From positions 224,619 through 288,618 of the forward strand of contig NZ_JBJYIN010000004.1 of the NCBI RefSeq assembly GCF_046237015.1: 64,000 nucleotides of DNA. The letters run 5' to 3'. Below are positions 1 to 8,755 of the stretch, piece after piece. A program made the position numbers and the translations under genes. Every line of letters begins with the position of its first letter. Positions within the stretch are counted from its first letter, which is position 1. The stretch is from JBJYIN01 sp046237015. Lineage in GTDB: Bacteria; Pseudomonadota; Gammaproteobacteria; Enterobacterales; Enterobacteriaceae. The notes under the pieces are model-generated. The model was not told the origin of the DNA, ran no database searches, and was given only the letters and a program-made list of their open reading frames with translations.

Positions 1-1268
1 CCGAGCTGATTCCGGAAAGTGATGTTGTTATTTTCGATGAGGCACATCAGATCCCTGACATTGCCAGCCAGTATTTTGGTCAACAACTTTCCAGTCGCCA
101 ACTTATGGATCTGGCAAAAGACATCATTATCGCTTACCGCACGGAAGTGCGGGATGCCGCACAGTTACAAAAAAGCGCCGATCGTCTGAGTCAGAGCGCA
201 CAGGATTTCCGTTTGGCGCTCGGCGATCCTGGTTTTCGAGGCAATTTGCGGGAAGTGCTTAATCAGCCAAATGTTCAGCGTGCGCTTGTGCTGTTGGATG
301 ATGCGCTGGAACTCTGCTACGACGTTGCCAAACTTTCATTGGGGCGATCTGCGCTGCTTGATGCCGCTTTTGAGCGAGCCACGTTATATCGTAGTCGGTT
401 AAAACGCTTACGGGATGTTCAACAACCGGGTTACAGCTACTGGTACGAATGTCATTCCCGCCATTTTATATTGGCACTCACGCCACTTTCTGTTGCCGAT
501 CGCTTTCGTGATTTGATGAAAGAAAAACCGGGGGCATGGGTATTTACCTCCGCGACGCTATCCGTTAACGAGCAACTCAAGCATTTTACTGACCGACTCG
601 GTCTGGATGCGGCAGATACATTATTGTTGCCAAGCCCGTTTGACTACGCCAGTCAAGCGTTGCTTTGTGTGCCTCGCTATTTGCCGGAAACGAATCAACC
701 AGGTGCCGCGCGTAAATTGGCAGCCTTATTGTGTCCTCTGATTGAGGCCAATCAGGGACGCTGTTTTATGTTATGCACATCGCACCAAATGATGCGCGAT
801 TTAGCCGCTGAATTTCGTGCCGCGCTGACATTGCCCGTATTGTTGCAGGGCGAAACGGGGAAAGCTCAGCTTTTGTCACAGTTTGTGTCGGCAGGTAATG
901 CGCTTCTGGTGGCAACCAGCAGTTTTTGGGAGGGAGTTGATGTCCGTGGTGACACATTGTCCTGTGTCATCATTGACAAGCTGCCTTTCACCTCACCCGA
1001 TGATCCGTTATTAAAAGCGCGTATTGAAGATTGTCGTTTGCGTGGCGGAGAGCCATTCGATGATGTTCAACTTCCCGATGCCGTGATTACCTTAAAGCAG
1101 GGCGTTGGTCGGCTGATTCGTGATACTGACGATCGTGGCGTATTGGTTATTTGCGATAGTCGGTTAGTGATGCGACCTTACGGCTCAGTCTTCCTTAATA
1201 GTCTGCCGCCTGCGCCTCGGACGCGAGATATCACACAGGCCATTGAATTTCTTACACGCAAAGCGTAG
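1..1268 (+). CDS. yoaA: ATP-dependent DNA helicase YoaA, C-terminal part (5' end outside window)
   Basis: This is the 3' two thirds of a DinG/XPD-family superfamily 2 helicase. The frame is open from base 3, well before the first ATG at 105, and carries the DEAH box (Walker B) at bases 36-47, so the gene enters from outside the window. Later motifs include SATLS near base 564 and the motif VI-like QGVGRLIR near 1098. About 421 codons are present against roughly 636 in E. coli YoaA; the missing part would hold Walker A and the iron-sulfur cysteines. In E. coli, YoaA works with the polymerase III chi subunit in replication-fork repair. It is followed by tsaB, as in E. coli. Confidence 0.93.
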   Translation, partial: ELIPESDVVIFDEAHQIPDIASQYFGQQLSSRQLMDLAKDIIIAYRTEVRDAAQLQKSADRLSQSAQDFRLALGDPGFRGNLREVLNQPNVQRALVLLDDALELCYDVAKLSLGRSALLDAAFERATLYRSRLKRLRDVQQPGYSYWYECHSRHFILALTPLSVADRFRDLMKEKPGAWVFTSATLSVNEQLKHFTDRLGLDAADTLLLPSPFDYASQALLCVPRYLPETNQPGAARKLAALLCPLIEANQGRCFMLCTSHQMMRDLAAEFRAALTLPVLLQGETGKAQLLSQFVSAGNALLVATSSFWEGVDVRGDTLSCVIIDKLPFTSPDDPLLKARIEDCRLRGGEPFDDVQLPDAVITLKQGVGRLIRDTDDRGVLVICDSRLVMRPYGSVFLNSLPPAPRTRDITQAIEFLTRKA

Positions 1269-1398
1269 CGGAAACAGAGACACAATAGGCAACGCCATGT
1301 GATGAACCTCGGCGTCAGCGGCTGAAAAATGATGAGGGGGCTGGTGCATATGTTATTATGCGCGCCGTTGTGATTTTTTTATCCCGCCTGAGGTTGGC

Positions 1399-2097
1399 AT
1401 GTCTACGCGAATTCTAGCGCTTGATACGGCGACGGAAGCTTGTTCTGTCGCTCTCTGGAATGATGGTGAAATTCATTCTTTATTTGAAGTTTGTCCCCGT
1501 GAGCATACCCAGCGTGTGTTGCCGATGGTTCAGCAAGTGCTGGCCGAAAGCGGTTTAACACTGAACGCGCTCGATGCGATAGCATTTGGTCAGGGGCCGG
1601 GGAGTTTTACCGGTGTACGAATTGGCATTGGTATTGCTCAGGGGCTGGCGTTAGGGGCTGAACGGCCAATGATCGGAGTTTCTTCATTGGCCACGATGGC
1701 GGAGGGTGCCTTTCGTCGTACCCATTCTTCCCAGGTGTTGGCGGCGATTGATGCCCGTATGGGGGAAGTTTACTGGGCACAGTACCAACGTGATATCGAG
1801 GGATATTGGCGAGGGGAATCTTCTGAAGCTGTTTTAACGCCAGAACAGGTACACTCGTTGGCTGGGTCATTGCAGGGAGAATGGGTTACGGTAGGCACAG
1901 GATGGAAAACGTATCCGAATTTGCTAGAACAAGCCACGTTGACCTTGCGTGACGGCGATATCCTATTGCCACAGGCGGAAGATATGCTGCCACTGGCGTT
2001 ACAGTTTTGGTCTGAGGGAAAAGCGGTAAGTGTTGAGTTGGCTCAGCCCCGTTATCTACGGAATGACGTCGCCTGGAAGAAACTGCCTGGACGTTAA
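1399..2097 (+). CDS. tsaB: tRNA threonylcarbamoyladenosine biosynthesis protein TsaB
   Basis: Non-catalytic ASKHA-fold partner of TsaD. With TsaE and TsaC it makes the t6A modification at position 37 of ANN-decoding tRNAs in the cytoplasm. The 232-residue product has the typical N-terminus (ILALDTATEACSVALW) and the GPGSFTGVRIG segment near residues 68-78, which belongs to the nucleotide-fold core. Length equals the E. coli protein (231). The start at 1399 follows a GAGGTTGGC stretch. It lies 130 bp after yoaA and before yeaY, the conserved enterobacterial order. Confidence 0.95.
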   Translation: MSTRILALDTATEACSVALWNDGEIHSLFEVCPREHTQRVLPMVQQVLAESGLTLNALDAIAFGQGPGSFTGVRIGIGIAQGLALGAERPMIGVSSLATMAEGAFRRTHSSQVLAAIDARMGEVYWAQYQRDIEGYWRGESSEAVLTPEQVHSLAGSLQGEWVTVGTGWKTYPNLLEQATLTLRDGDILLPQAEDMLPLALQFWSEGKAVSVELAQPRYLRNDVAWKKLPGR

Positions 2098-2202
2098 CTT
2101 CTTGATGCCACTGATTAAGGCACGGTTTGCAGGATAAAACGGCAACTTATTCGATACGGTATAGTCTAATTATCGGATCTTAAAAAGATAAAGGTGGATG
2201 TC

Positions 2203-2820
2203 ATGATGATAAATACAAGGCATGCTAAACCACGAAACTTGTCGATAAAGTCGGTTTGGCGCGGAATCGCCGTTGCGGCGGTTCTGGTGTTGTCTGGCTG
2301 TGTCAGCGTGCCTGATGCCATTAAAGGGACATCGCCCACTCCGCAGGACGATCTCGTGCGAGTCATGAATGCGCCACAACTCTATGTTGGCCAAGAGTCT
2401 CGCTTTGGTGGTCGGGTCGTAAACGTCCACAATGATGCCAATCGAACTCGGTTGGAAATAGTCAGCTTACCACTCGATAATGGTGCCAGACCGTTACTTA
2501 ATCACCCTTCAGAAGGACGATTCATTGCCTATGTGAATCGCTTTTTGGAACCGGTCGATTTTCAGGATCGATTAGTGACCGTTGTCGGGCCGATTACCGG
2601 CTCGGAACAAGGCATGATTGGCAATAAGCCTTACCGTTTTGTGGTGGTAGACGTTCAAGGTTATAAACGCTGGAATGTGACTCAACAGGTGATGGTGCCA
2701 CCTGGCGCGTACGGCCCATGGGGATGGGAAGGGCGTTATGGTCGAGGCTGGGGGCCAGGATGGGGTTTTGGTAGTACCTGGTATGGCCCTATGCCGGTTG
2801 AAAATGTGGTAACCGAATAA
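2203..2820 (+). CDS. yeaY: Slp-family outer-membrane lipoprotein YeaY
   Basis: Predicted lipoprotein of the Slp family (starvation-inducible outer-membrane lipoproteins). The N-terminus has basic residues, a hydrophobic stretch and a lipobox (VLSGC) with the modified cysteine near residue 33. The C-terminus is rich in Gly, Trp and Tyr (residues about 165-195), a common Slp-family ending. An in-frame GTG exists at 2194, but the AAGGTGG ribosome site at 2191-2197 sits correctly for the ATG at 2203, so 205 residues are favoured. The role in E. coli is not well defined. A perfect bidirectional hairpin follows at 2853. Confidence 0.88.
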   Translation: MMINTRHAKPRNLSIKSVWRGIAVAAVLVLSGCVSVPDAIKGTSPTPQDDLVRVMNAPQLYVGQESRFGGRVVNVHNDANRTRLEIVSLPLDNGARPLLNHPSEGRFIAYVNRFLEPVDFQDRLVTVVGPITGSEQGMIGNKPYRFVVVDVQGYKRWNVTQQVMVPPGAYGPWGWEGRYGRGWGPGWGFGSTWYGPMPVENVVTE

Positions 2821-2852
2821 AATGTGATAACGGAATAAACCGTATTGCGGGG

Positions 2853-2886
2853 AAAGAATCAGGCGGCGTAGGCCGCCTGATTCTTT
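2853..2886. terminator. perfect hairpin after yeaY
   Basis: A 15-bp perfect stem (AAAGAATCAGGCGGC and its complement) with a 4-base GTAG loop lies about 30 bases after the yeaY stop. The arms begin and end in A/T runs, so it could end transcription from either side. Confidence 0.8.
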
Positions 2887-3017
2887 GTGGACTATTCCTG
2901 ACGATTACGCGGTAGACCCATGATCCCTATTGTCAAAAATGCTCTCGGGGTTTTTTGATCAAATTCATAACATTAAATAAGTGATCGCTCTCGCAACCTT
3001 GACATTGTTTATGAGCT

Positions 3018-3034
3018 AACTGGTAAGCTGAGTT
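3018..3034. promoter_or_regulatory. possible FadR operator upstream of fadD
   Basis: The 17-mer AACTGGTAAGCTGAGTT about 40 bases before fadD resembles the FadR operator (ANCTGGTCNGACNNGTT type), strongly in the left half and less in the right. fadD is a known FadR-repressed gene in E. coli, and fadR itself is at 13.0 kb. Eye match only. Confidence 0.4.
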
Positions 3035-3073
3035 AAAATAATGTTAATTAATAAGCCGATGTTGAGGTGAGCG

Positions 3074-4795
3074 ATGCCACTAAAAAAATATCTCGGGAGT
3101 GAGGTTTTGGAAAAGATTTGGTTATCACGCTATCCGACTTCGGTGCCGGCAGAGATCGACCCCGATCGTTTTACCTCGTTGATCGATATGTTCGAAAGGA
3201 CGGTCACACGTTACGCTGATCAAACTGCGTTCATTAACATGGGCGAAGTGATGACATTTCGCAAGCTGGAAGAACGCAGCCGGGCTTTTGCCGCTTATTT
3301 GCAAAACCAGCTTGGATTGAAAAAGGGTGACCGCGTTGCCCTGATGATGCCTAACTTGTTGCAATATCCAGTGGCATTGTTTGGTGTTTTGCGGGCGGGG
3401 ATGGTTGTCGTCAATGTCAACCCGCTCTACACACCACGCGAATTAGAACATCAACTTAAAGATAGCGGTGCCAGTACCATTGTTATCGTATCCAATTTTG
3501 CACATACCTTGGAAAAGGTGGTGGCGAATACGCCGATAAAGCATGTGATCCTCACGCGCATGGGCGATCAACTCTCCACGGCAAAAGGAACGATAGTCAA
3601 TTTTGTTGTTAAATATATCAAACGGTTGGTGCCAAAATATCATTTACCGGGCGCGATCTCATTTCGTCGCGCCTTGCAGCAAGGGCGACGCCTGCAATAT
3701 GTAAAACCCGATATCATCAACAGCGATCTGGCTTTTCTGCAATATACCGGAGGAACGACGGGTGTTGCCAAAGGCGCTATGCTGACCCATCGTAATATGC
3801 AGGCGAATCTTGAGCAATGTAAGGCGGCCTATGGGCCAGTTTTACGGGAAGGGCAAGAACTGGTCGTGACTGCATTACCGCTATACCATATTTTTGCACT
3901 GACGGTGAATTGTCTCCTGTTTCTTGAACTGGGCGGAAAGAATCTGCTGATCACCAATCCCCGGGACATTCCCGCTGTCGTGAAAGAGTTGAAACAATAT
4001 CCCTTTACGGCGGTTACCGGTGTGAATACGTTATTTAATGCTCTGTTAAATAACAAAGAGTTTCATGATCTCGATTTCTCTACTCTGCGATTATCTGTCG
4101 GGGGGGGGGCATCGGTGCAGCAGGCGGTTGCAGAGCGTTGGGAAAAACTCACGGGTAAACACTTGCTGGAAGGCTATGGATTGACGGAAAGTTCTCCTTT
4201 AGTGTCAGGCAATCCTTATGATATGAAACATTATAACGGTAGTATTGGGTTACCTGTACCGTCTACGGATGTCAGAATTATTGATGATAATGGGAATGAT
4301 GCCGGGCCAGGTGAATCTGGTGAATTATGGATCCGTGGTCCGCAGGTCATGTTGGGGTATTGGCAGCAGCCTGCCGCAACTGACGAGGTGCTGAAAGATG
4401 GCTGGCTGGCAACCGGTGACATTGTCACGGCCGATGATGAAGGTTTTCTGCGAATTATTGACCGTAAGAAAGATATGATTTTGGTGTCCGGGTTTAACGT
4501 TTATCCCACGGAAATTGAAGATGTACTTGCCCGCCATCCAAAAGTGTCCGAGTCTGCGGTGATCGGTGTACCGAGTGAACTCTCCGGCGAAGCGGTAAAG
4601 GCTTTCGTTGTTCGTCGAGATCCATCCTTAACAAAAGATGAATTAATTACGCATTGCCGTCGTAACCTCACCGGGTATAAAGTGCCCAAAGAAATTGAAT
4701 TCTGCGAAGATTTGCCAAAATCAAACGTGGGAAAAATATTGCGTCGGGAATTGCGTGACGGGAAGCCAGAGGCAGAAAAAACGGCAAATGCCTGA
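3074..4795 (+). CDS. fadD: long-chain fatty acid--CoA ligase FadD
   Basis: Inner-membrane-associated acyl-CoA synthetase. It activates exogenous long-chain fatty acids with ATP and CoA for beta-oxidation. The 573-residue product has the AMP-binding P-loop YTGGTTGVAKG near residues 223-233, the LTES motif, and the fatty-acyl signature around DGWLATGD near 441-448. E. coli FadD has 561 residues; the extra residues are at the N-terminus (MPLKKYLGSEVLE before KIWLSRYP). TTGAGGTGAGCG precedes the ATG, supporting this start, though a shorter one is possible. A run of ten G at 4100-4109 codes for three glycines within SVGGGAS. Confidence 0.96.
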   Translation: MPLKKYLGSEVLEKIWLSRYPTSVPAEIDPDRFTSLIDMFERTVTRYADQTAFINMGEVMTFRKLEERSRAFAAYLQNQLGLKKGDRVALMMPNLLQYPVALFGVLRAGMVVVNVNPLYTPRELEHQLKDSGASTIVIVSNFAHTLEKVVANTPIKHVILTRMGDQLSTAKGTIVNFVVKYIKRLVPKYHLPGAISFRRALQQGRRLQYVKPDIINSDLAFLQYTGGTTGVAKGAMLTHRNMQANLEQCKAAYGPVLREGQELVVTALPLYHIFALTVNCLLFLELGGKNLLITNPRDIPAVVKELKQYPFTAVTGVNTLFNALLNNKEFHDLDFSTLRLSVGGGASVQQAVAERWEKLTGKHLLEGYGLTESSPLVSGNPYDMKHYNGSIGLPVPSTDVRIIDDNGNDAGPGESGELWIRGPQVMLGYWQQPAATDEVLKDGWLATGDIVTADDEGFLRIIDRKKDMILVSGFNVYPTEIEDVLARHPKVSESAVIGVPSELSGEAVKAFVVRRDPSLTKDELITHCRRNLTGYKVPKEIEFCEDLPKSNVGKILRRELRDGKPEAEKTANA

Positions 4796-4891
4796 ATTTT
4801 TGAATACGAGTATTTCCCGGTAAAACGTCTGCCAGAAATGGGCAATCCGGCGTTACTTTTTATATTAATAAATCATCAAGAGAATGCTGTT

Positions 4892-6016
4892 TTGAATTAT
4901 CAGTTGATCACCACCGACACCGGGTTAGAGCAAGTTTGCACACAGGCACGTCAGTATCAGCAGGTTGCACTGGATACGGAATTTGTCAGAACGAGAACGT
5001 ATTACCCACAATTAGGGTTGATTCAATTGTACGATGGCGAACAGCTTTCGCTCATTGATCCACTTGCGATCACCAACTGGCTCCCTTTTCAGGAATTATT
5101 GCGCGATCGGCATGTGATTAAGTTTTTACACGCTGGCAGTGAAGATCTGGAAGTCTTTCTTAATGCGTTTGAATTGTCTCCTGAGCCATTTGTTGATACC
5201 CAGATTCTGGCTGCGTTTTTAGGTAAACCACTCTCCTATGGCTTTGCCGCATTGGTCGCTGAGTATATGGGGGTGACGCTGGATAAAAGTGAATCTCGTA
5301 CCGATTGGTTGGCTCGCCCATTAAGCGAAAAACAATGTGACTATGCTGCCGCAGATGTGTTTTATCTGTTGCCGATGGCGCTCAAACTGGTTGAAGAAAC
5401 GGAAGCGGCAGGCTGGACATCTGCTGCACAGGATGAGTGTCGGTTCCTCTGTCAACGTAAACGGGAAATATTGGCTCCGGAAGTGGCGTATCGTGAGATA
5501 GGTAATGCCTGGCAACTTCGTGGTCGCCATTTGGCTTGTCTGCAACGCCTTGCTGACTGGCGTTTGCGCAAGGCCCGTGATCGAGATAGCGCGGTAAATT
5601 TTGTTGTTCGTGAAGAAAATCTTTGGCAGGTTGCTCGTTTTTTACCCTCGTCATTAGGAGAGCTTGATGCTTTAGGGCTGAGTGGCCCGGAGATCCGCTA
5701 CCATGGTAAAACTTTGTTGTCTTTGGTGGCGCAAACCAGCGATATCGCCGATGAAGATTGTCCGGCACCAGTCATTAATCTGATTGATTATCCAGGCTAT
5801 AAGAAAGTGTTTAAGGATATTAAAGCGATGGTTCAACACTACAGTGAGACGAGTGGGTTGTCTGCTGAATTGTTGGCGTCACGGCGTCAAATTAACCGAC
5901 TACTGAACTGGCACTGGAAATTAATGATAGGGCAGGATACTTCACCAGAAATGCTTTCCGGCTGGCGTGATAATTTATATGGCGATGCATTGAGAGACAT
6001 TTTGCAAAAATATTAA
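4892..6016 (+). CDS. rnd: ribonuclease D
   Basis: 3'-to-5' exoribonuclease of the DEDD family that trims tRNA precursors and other small RNAs. The product has the DxE exonuclease I motif at residues 28-30 (ALDTEF), HAGSEDLEVF near 82-91, and the third motif DYAAADVFYLLP. The rest holds HRDC-type helical domains. I chose the TTG start at 4892 over an upstream ATG (4838). It gives MNYQLITTD, matching E. coli RNase D, and 374 residues against 375. E. coli rnd also starts at UUG after a U-rich stretch, seen here as well (CTGTTTTG). Confidence 0.95.
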   Translation: MNYQLITTDTGLEQVCTQARQYQQVALDTEFVRTRTYYPQLGLIQLYDGEQLSLIDPLAITNWLPFQELLRDRHVIKFLHAGSEDLEVFLNAFELSPEPFVDTQILAAFLGKPLSYGFAALVAEYMGVTLDKSESRTDWLARPLSEKQCDYAAADVFYLLPMALKLVEETEAAGWTSAAQDECRFLCQRKREILAPEVAYREIGNAWQLRGRHLACLQRLADWRLRKARDRDSAVNFVVREENLWQVARFLPSSLGELDALGLSGPEIRYHGKTLLSLVAQTSDIADEDCPAPVINLIDYPGYKKVFKDIKAMVQHYSETSGLSAELLASRRQINRLLNWHWKLMIGQDTSPEMLSGWRDNLYGDALRDILQKY

Positions 6017-6059
6017 CGCAGGTTAGCCACTAAAGTATGACGGTATCGCCGAAATAGAA

Positions 6060-6085
6060 TATCCCCTGCGAAGTAGCAGGGGATA
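6060..6085. terminator. bidirectional terminator between rnd and minE
   Basis: Perfect 10-bp stem (TATCCCCTGC / GCAGGGGATA) with a 6-base loop between the convergent rnd and minE genes. Confidence 0.8.
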
Positions 6086-6100
6086 ATTATGGCAAAAATA

Positions 6101-6370
6101 TCATTTAGGCGCGTCTTCCGCCTCTGGCAATGTGACGTTCAGTTCCAACACGGAAATATCATCGCCTTTTTGCTCTAATTGAACGGTTACCATTTCAGGA
6201 TCGATCTGTACATATTTACAGATGACCTCAAGTATATCCCGCTTTAACTGCGGCAGATAATGAGGTTCGCTATCTCCCCGACGTCGCTCCGCAACAATAA
6301 TTTGCAGCCGCTCCTTGGCAATATTGGCTGTCGTTTTTTTGCGGGACAGAAAGAAGTCGAGTAATGCCAT
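6101..6370 (-). CDS. minE: cell division topological specificity factor MinE
   Basis: MinE stimulates the MinD ATPase and drives the pole-to-pole oscillation that keeps the MinCD inhibitor off mid-cell. The 89-residue product matches E. coli MinE (88) along its length: the N-terminal MinD-activating and membrane-contact part (MALLDFFLSRKKTTANIAKERLQ region, residues 1-31), then the dimeric topological domain (residues 32-89). It is the last gene of minCDE, 3 bases after minD. Confidence 0.97.
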   Translation of the reverse strand: MALLDFFLSRKKTTANIAKERLQIIVAERRRGDSEPHYLPQLKRDILEVICKYVQIDPEMVTVQLEQKGDDISVLELNVTLPEAEDAPK

Positions 6371-6373
6371 AAT

Positions 6374-7186
6374 TTATCCCCCAAAAAGTCGTTTAAGGAA
6401 ACTTTTCTTTTCTTCCTCTACAAAACGGAAGGCGCGCTCTTCACCCAACAGGCGATCGACGGTGTCCGCGTAGGCTTTGCCCGCATCAGATTCGATGTCC
6501 AGAATAACGGGTTCGCCTTGGTTAGATGCACGTAGTACAGACTGATCTTCTGGAATCACGCCAACCAGCGGGATCCTCAGAATTTCGAGCACATCTTCCA
6601 TACTTAACATATCACCACGGCTCACTCTGCCCGGATTGTAACGGGTCAACAGCAGGTGTTCTTTGATAGGATCTTCCGAACGTTCTGCACGTCGAGATTT
6701 TGATGACAGGATGCCAAGAATACGGTCGGAGTCACGAACGGAAGAGACTTCCGGGTTGGTGGTTATAACGGCTTCATCGGCAAAATAGAGTGCCATCAAT
6801 GCGCCTGTTTCAATCCCAGCGGGTGAGTCACAAACGATGAACTCAAACTCCATGTCACCGAGATCGTTCAATATTTTTTCCACACCTTCACGAGTCAACG
6901 CATCTTTGTCTCGTGTTTGTGAAGCTGGCAGAATATAGAGGTTTTCCGTGCGTTTATCTTTGATTAACGCTTGATTCAGGGTCGCATCACCTTGAATAAC
7001 GTTAACAAAATCATAAACAACCCGGCGTTCACACCCCATAATCAGATCGAGGTTGCGCAGACCGATGTCAAAGTCGATAACAACGGTTTTCTTTCCTTTT
7101 TGGGCTAAACCGGTAGCAATGGCCGCGCTTGAAGTGGTCTTGCCAACGCCCCCTTTACCCGATGTAACAACAATGATGCGTGCCAT
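6374..7186 (-). CDS. minD: septum site-determining ATPase MinD
   Basis: Deviant Walker A (ParA/MinD) ATPase that binds the inner membrane in its ATP form and recruits MinC or MinE. SGKGGVGKTT is at residues 8-17. The C-terminal amphipathic membrane-targeting helix is present (EEEKKSFLKRLFGG). An upstream in-frame ATG (7237) adds 17 residues absent from the family. The ATG at 7186 with AAGGAAAC just ahead gives 270 residues, exactly the E. coli length. Confidence 0.98.
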   Translation of the reverse strand: MARIIVVTSGKGGVGKTTSSAAIATGLAQKGKKTVVIDFDIGLRNLDLIMGCERRVVYDFVNVIQGDATLNQALIKDKRTENLYILPASQTRDKDALTREGVEKILNDLGDMEFEFIVCDSPAGIETGALMALYFADEAVITTNPEVSSVRDSDRILGILSSKSRRAERSEDPIKEHLLLTRYNPGRVSRGDMLSMEDVLEILRIPLVGVIPEDQSVLRASNQGEPVILDIESDAGKAYADTVDRLLGEERAFRFVEEEKKSFLKRLFGG

Positions 7187-7276
7187 AAATGTTTCCTTGT
7201 TAAAGGGTTCAGGACTTATGCCTTCAGGCCGTTGCAACCGTTATTCTAGTCACGGTGACGCCTTATGGCACAGGTA

Positions 7277-7963
7277 CTAATCTAGAGGTTTTATGTTTAA
7301 AACATTGTCCAGCAGGTTCAGGTTTATCCTTGCTGCCTGCCCGAAATATGAAGCCGGTATCTGATCGCTTAGCCAATAACGCCCGGCGATAGAAACCAGT
7401 TCTGCGGCCAGATGCGTACAGAAAATTTGGCTTTGTACATCACCTGACACGCCAGCAAGTGCACGTCCACGCATCATGCCATAAATATGGATATTGCCGT
7501 CGGCAATCACCTCTGCACCCGCGCTGACACTGCTGGTTACGATCAAATCGCAGTTTCTGGCGTAAATCTGCTGACCAGAGCGTATCGGCGTATTAATCAC
7601 TTTGGTTTTGGTTGCGACGGGAACGGCTGTAACGGGCTCTGCCTGGCGGCGCTGTTCTTTGCCTTCGCTCAACAAAGGGAGGCCAGCTAGCGTAATGGCG
7701 CGTTTCAACTGTTCGTCTTTACAGCCGCTGACGCCCACAACACGCAATCCGGTTGATGCGATTGCCTGTTGTAATTTTATCCAGTCCGTTTCCGCCATCA
7801 AGGCGGCAACATTAAGCACCACGGGCGCATTTTTAAGAAAAGCCGGTGCTTGCTCAATCTTTTCCTGCAATGCCTGATAAATTACCTCGGGTTGGGAATC
7901 ATGCAAATGAACAACCGATAAGGTAAAGCTGCTGCCTTTTAGTTCTATTGGCGTTTGTGACAT
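7277..7963 (-). CDS. minC: septum site-determining protein MinC
   Basis: FtsZ polymerisation inhibitor recruited by MinD. The 228-residue protein (E. coli 231) has the N-terminal FtsZ-inhibiting domain (about 1-105), a variable linker rich in Thr/Val, and the C-terminal beta-helix dimer/MinD-binding domain (about 125-228) with the conserved stretch around GAEVIADGNIHIYG and RGRALAG. First gene of the minCDE operon on the minus strand, divergent from ycgL. Confidence 0.97.
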   Translation of the reverse strand: MSQTPIELKGSSFTLSVVHLHDSQPEVIYQALQEKIEQAPAFLKNAPVVLNVAALMAETDWIKLQQAIASTGLRVVGVSGCKDEQLKRAITLAGLPLLSEGKEQRRQAEPVTAVPVATKTKVINTPIRSGQQIYARNCDLIVTSSVSAGAEVIADGNIHIYGMMRGRALAGVSGDVQSQIFCTHLAAELVSIAGRYWLSDQIPASYFGQAARINLNLLDNVLNIKPLD

Positions 7964-8099
7964 CTATCCTGACTCAGTTTCAGCATCTTTTAATCCCTAG
8001 AGTAACATTTAAGGCATGATATTCCAGAGCGCTGTAAGCATGTTATAGTCACAATTATATACAGGCAAGACGCCATTCCCATTAAATAGAGTAAAAAAA

Positions 8100-8357
8100 A
8101 TGTTTTGTGTGATCTATCGAAGTTCCCAACGTGACCAAACTTATCTTTATGTCGAAAAAAAAGACGATTTTTCGCGTGTGCCGGAAGAACTAATGAAAAG
8201 TTTTGGCGTACCCCATTTGGCCATGTTATTACCGCTGGATGGCAGTAAGAAGCTGGCTAATGCTGACCTTGAAAAGGTCAAACAAGCGCTTCAGGATCAG
8301 GGATTTTATCTACAGGTTCCGCCACCGCCAGAATCGTTATTAAAAGCGAAATGGTAA
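8100..8357 (+). CDS. ycgL: YcgL-domain protein
   Basis: Small cytoplasmic protein of the YcgL family; biochemical role not established. The 85 residues include the typical MFCVIYRSSQRDQTYLYV start and the PEELMKSFG and LPPPPESLL-type end (VPPPPESLLKAKW). It sits divergently from minC, as in E. coli. An AT-rich leader with an AGAGTAAAAAAA run precedes the ATG; no strong ribosome site is visible. Confidence 0.9.
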   Translation: MFCVIYRSSQRDQTYLYVEKKDDFSRVPEELMKSFGVPHLAMLLPLDGSKKLANADLEKVKQALQDQGFYLQVPPPPESLLKAKW

Positions 8358-8755
8358 ATGTAAAAAATTAATACGACGTTTATTTTTCAGATAATGCCGC
8401 AATCATAATATGGCGCTGTCGAGTATTTAAAAACGGTGGTGCTGATGAATAATCCGATTGGTTAAAATAATAGAGTTTCCTGTTCAACCGATATCGGTGC
8501 CAGGCTCGGAATTGATTATTGTCATGGATAGCGATGCACTGGCTCGTTTTATTCGAAAGTGATTTTCTGCGACAGTGGTGATGCCAGTGGCAGAAATTTT
8601 GTTTTGGATCGCGTAAAAGGTATGGCGGTTCGTCGTGAGTCACGACTGGACAACAAACTATTTTTACCGTATTGCATTGTATATGATGATGCTTTGATGC
8701 CGCCAAATTGAGGTGTGCGTCGCGATGATTTCACAGACAGGGCAGGAGAATATCC
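8358..8755. other. 398-bp spacer between ycgL and ycgM, no gene recognised
   Basis: E. coli has only a short gap here. Both strands carry short open frames, but none has a recognisable sequence or a good ribosome site. The start of ycgM is preceded by CAGGAGAATATCC, so the ycgM signal is near 8743. Confidence 0.5.
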
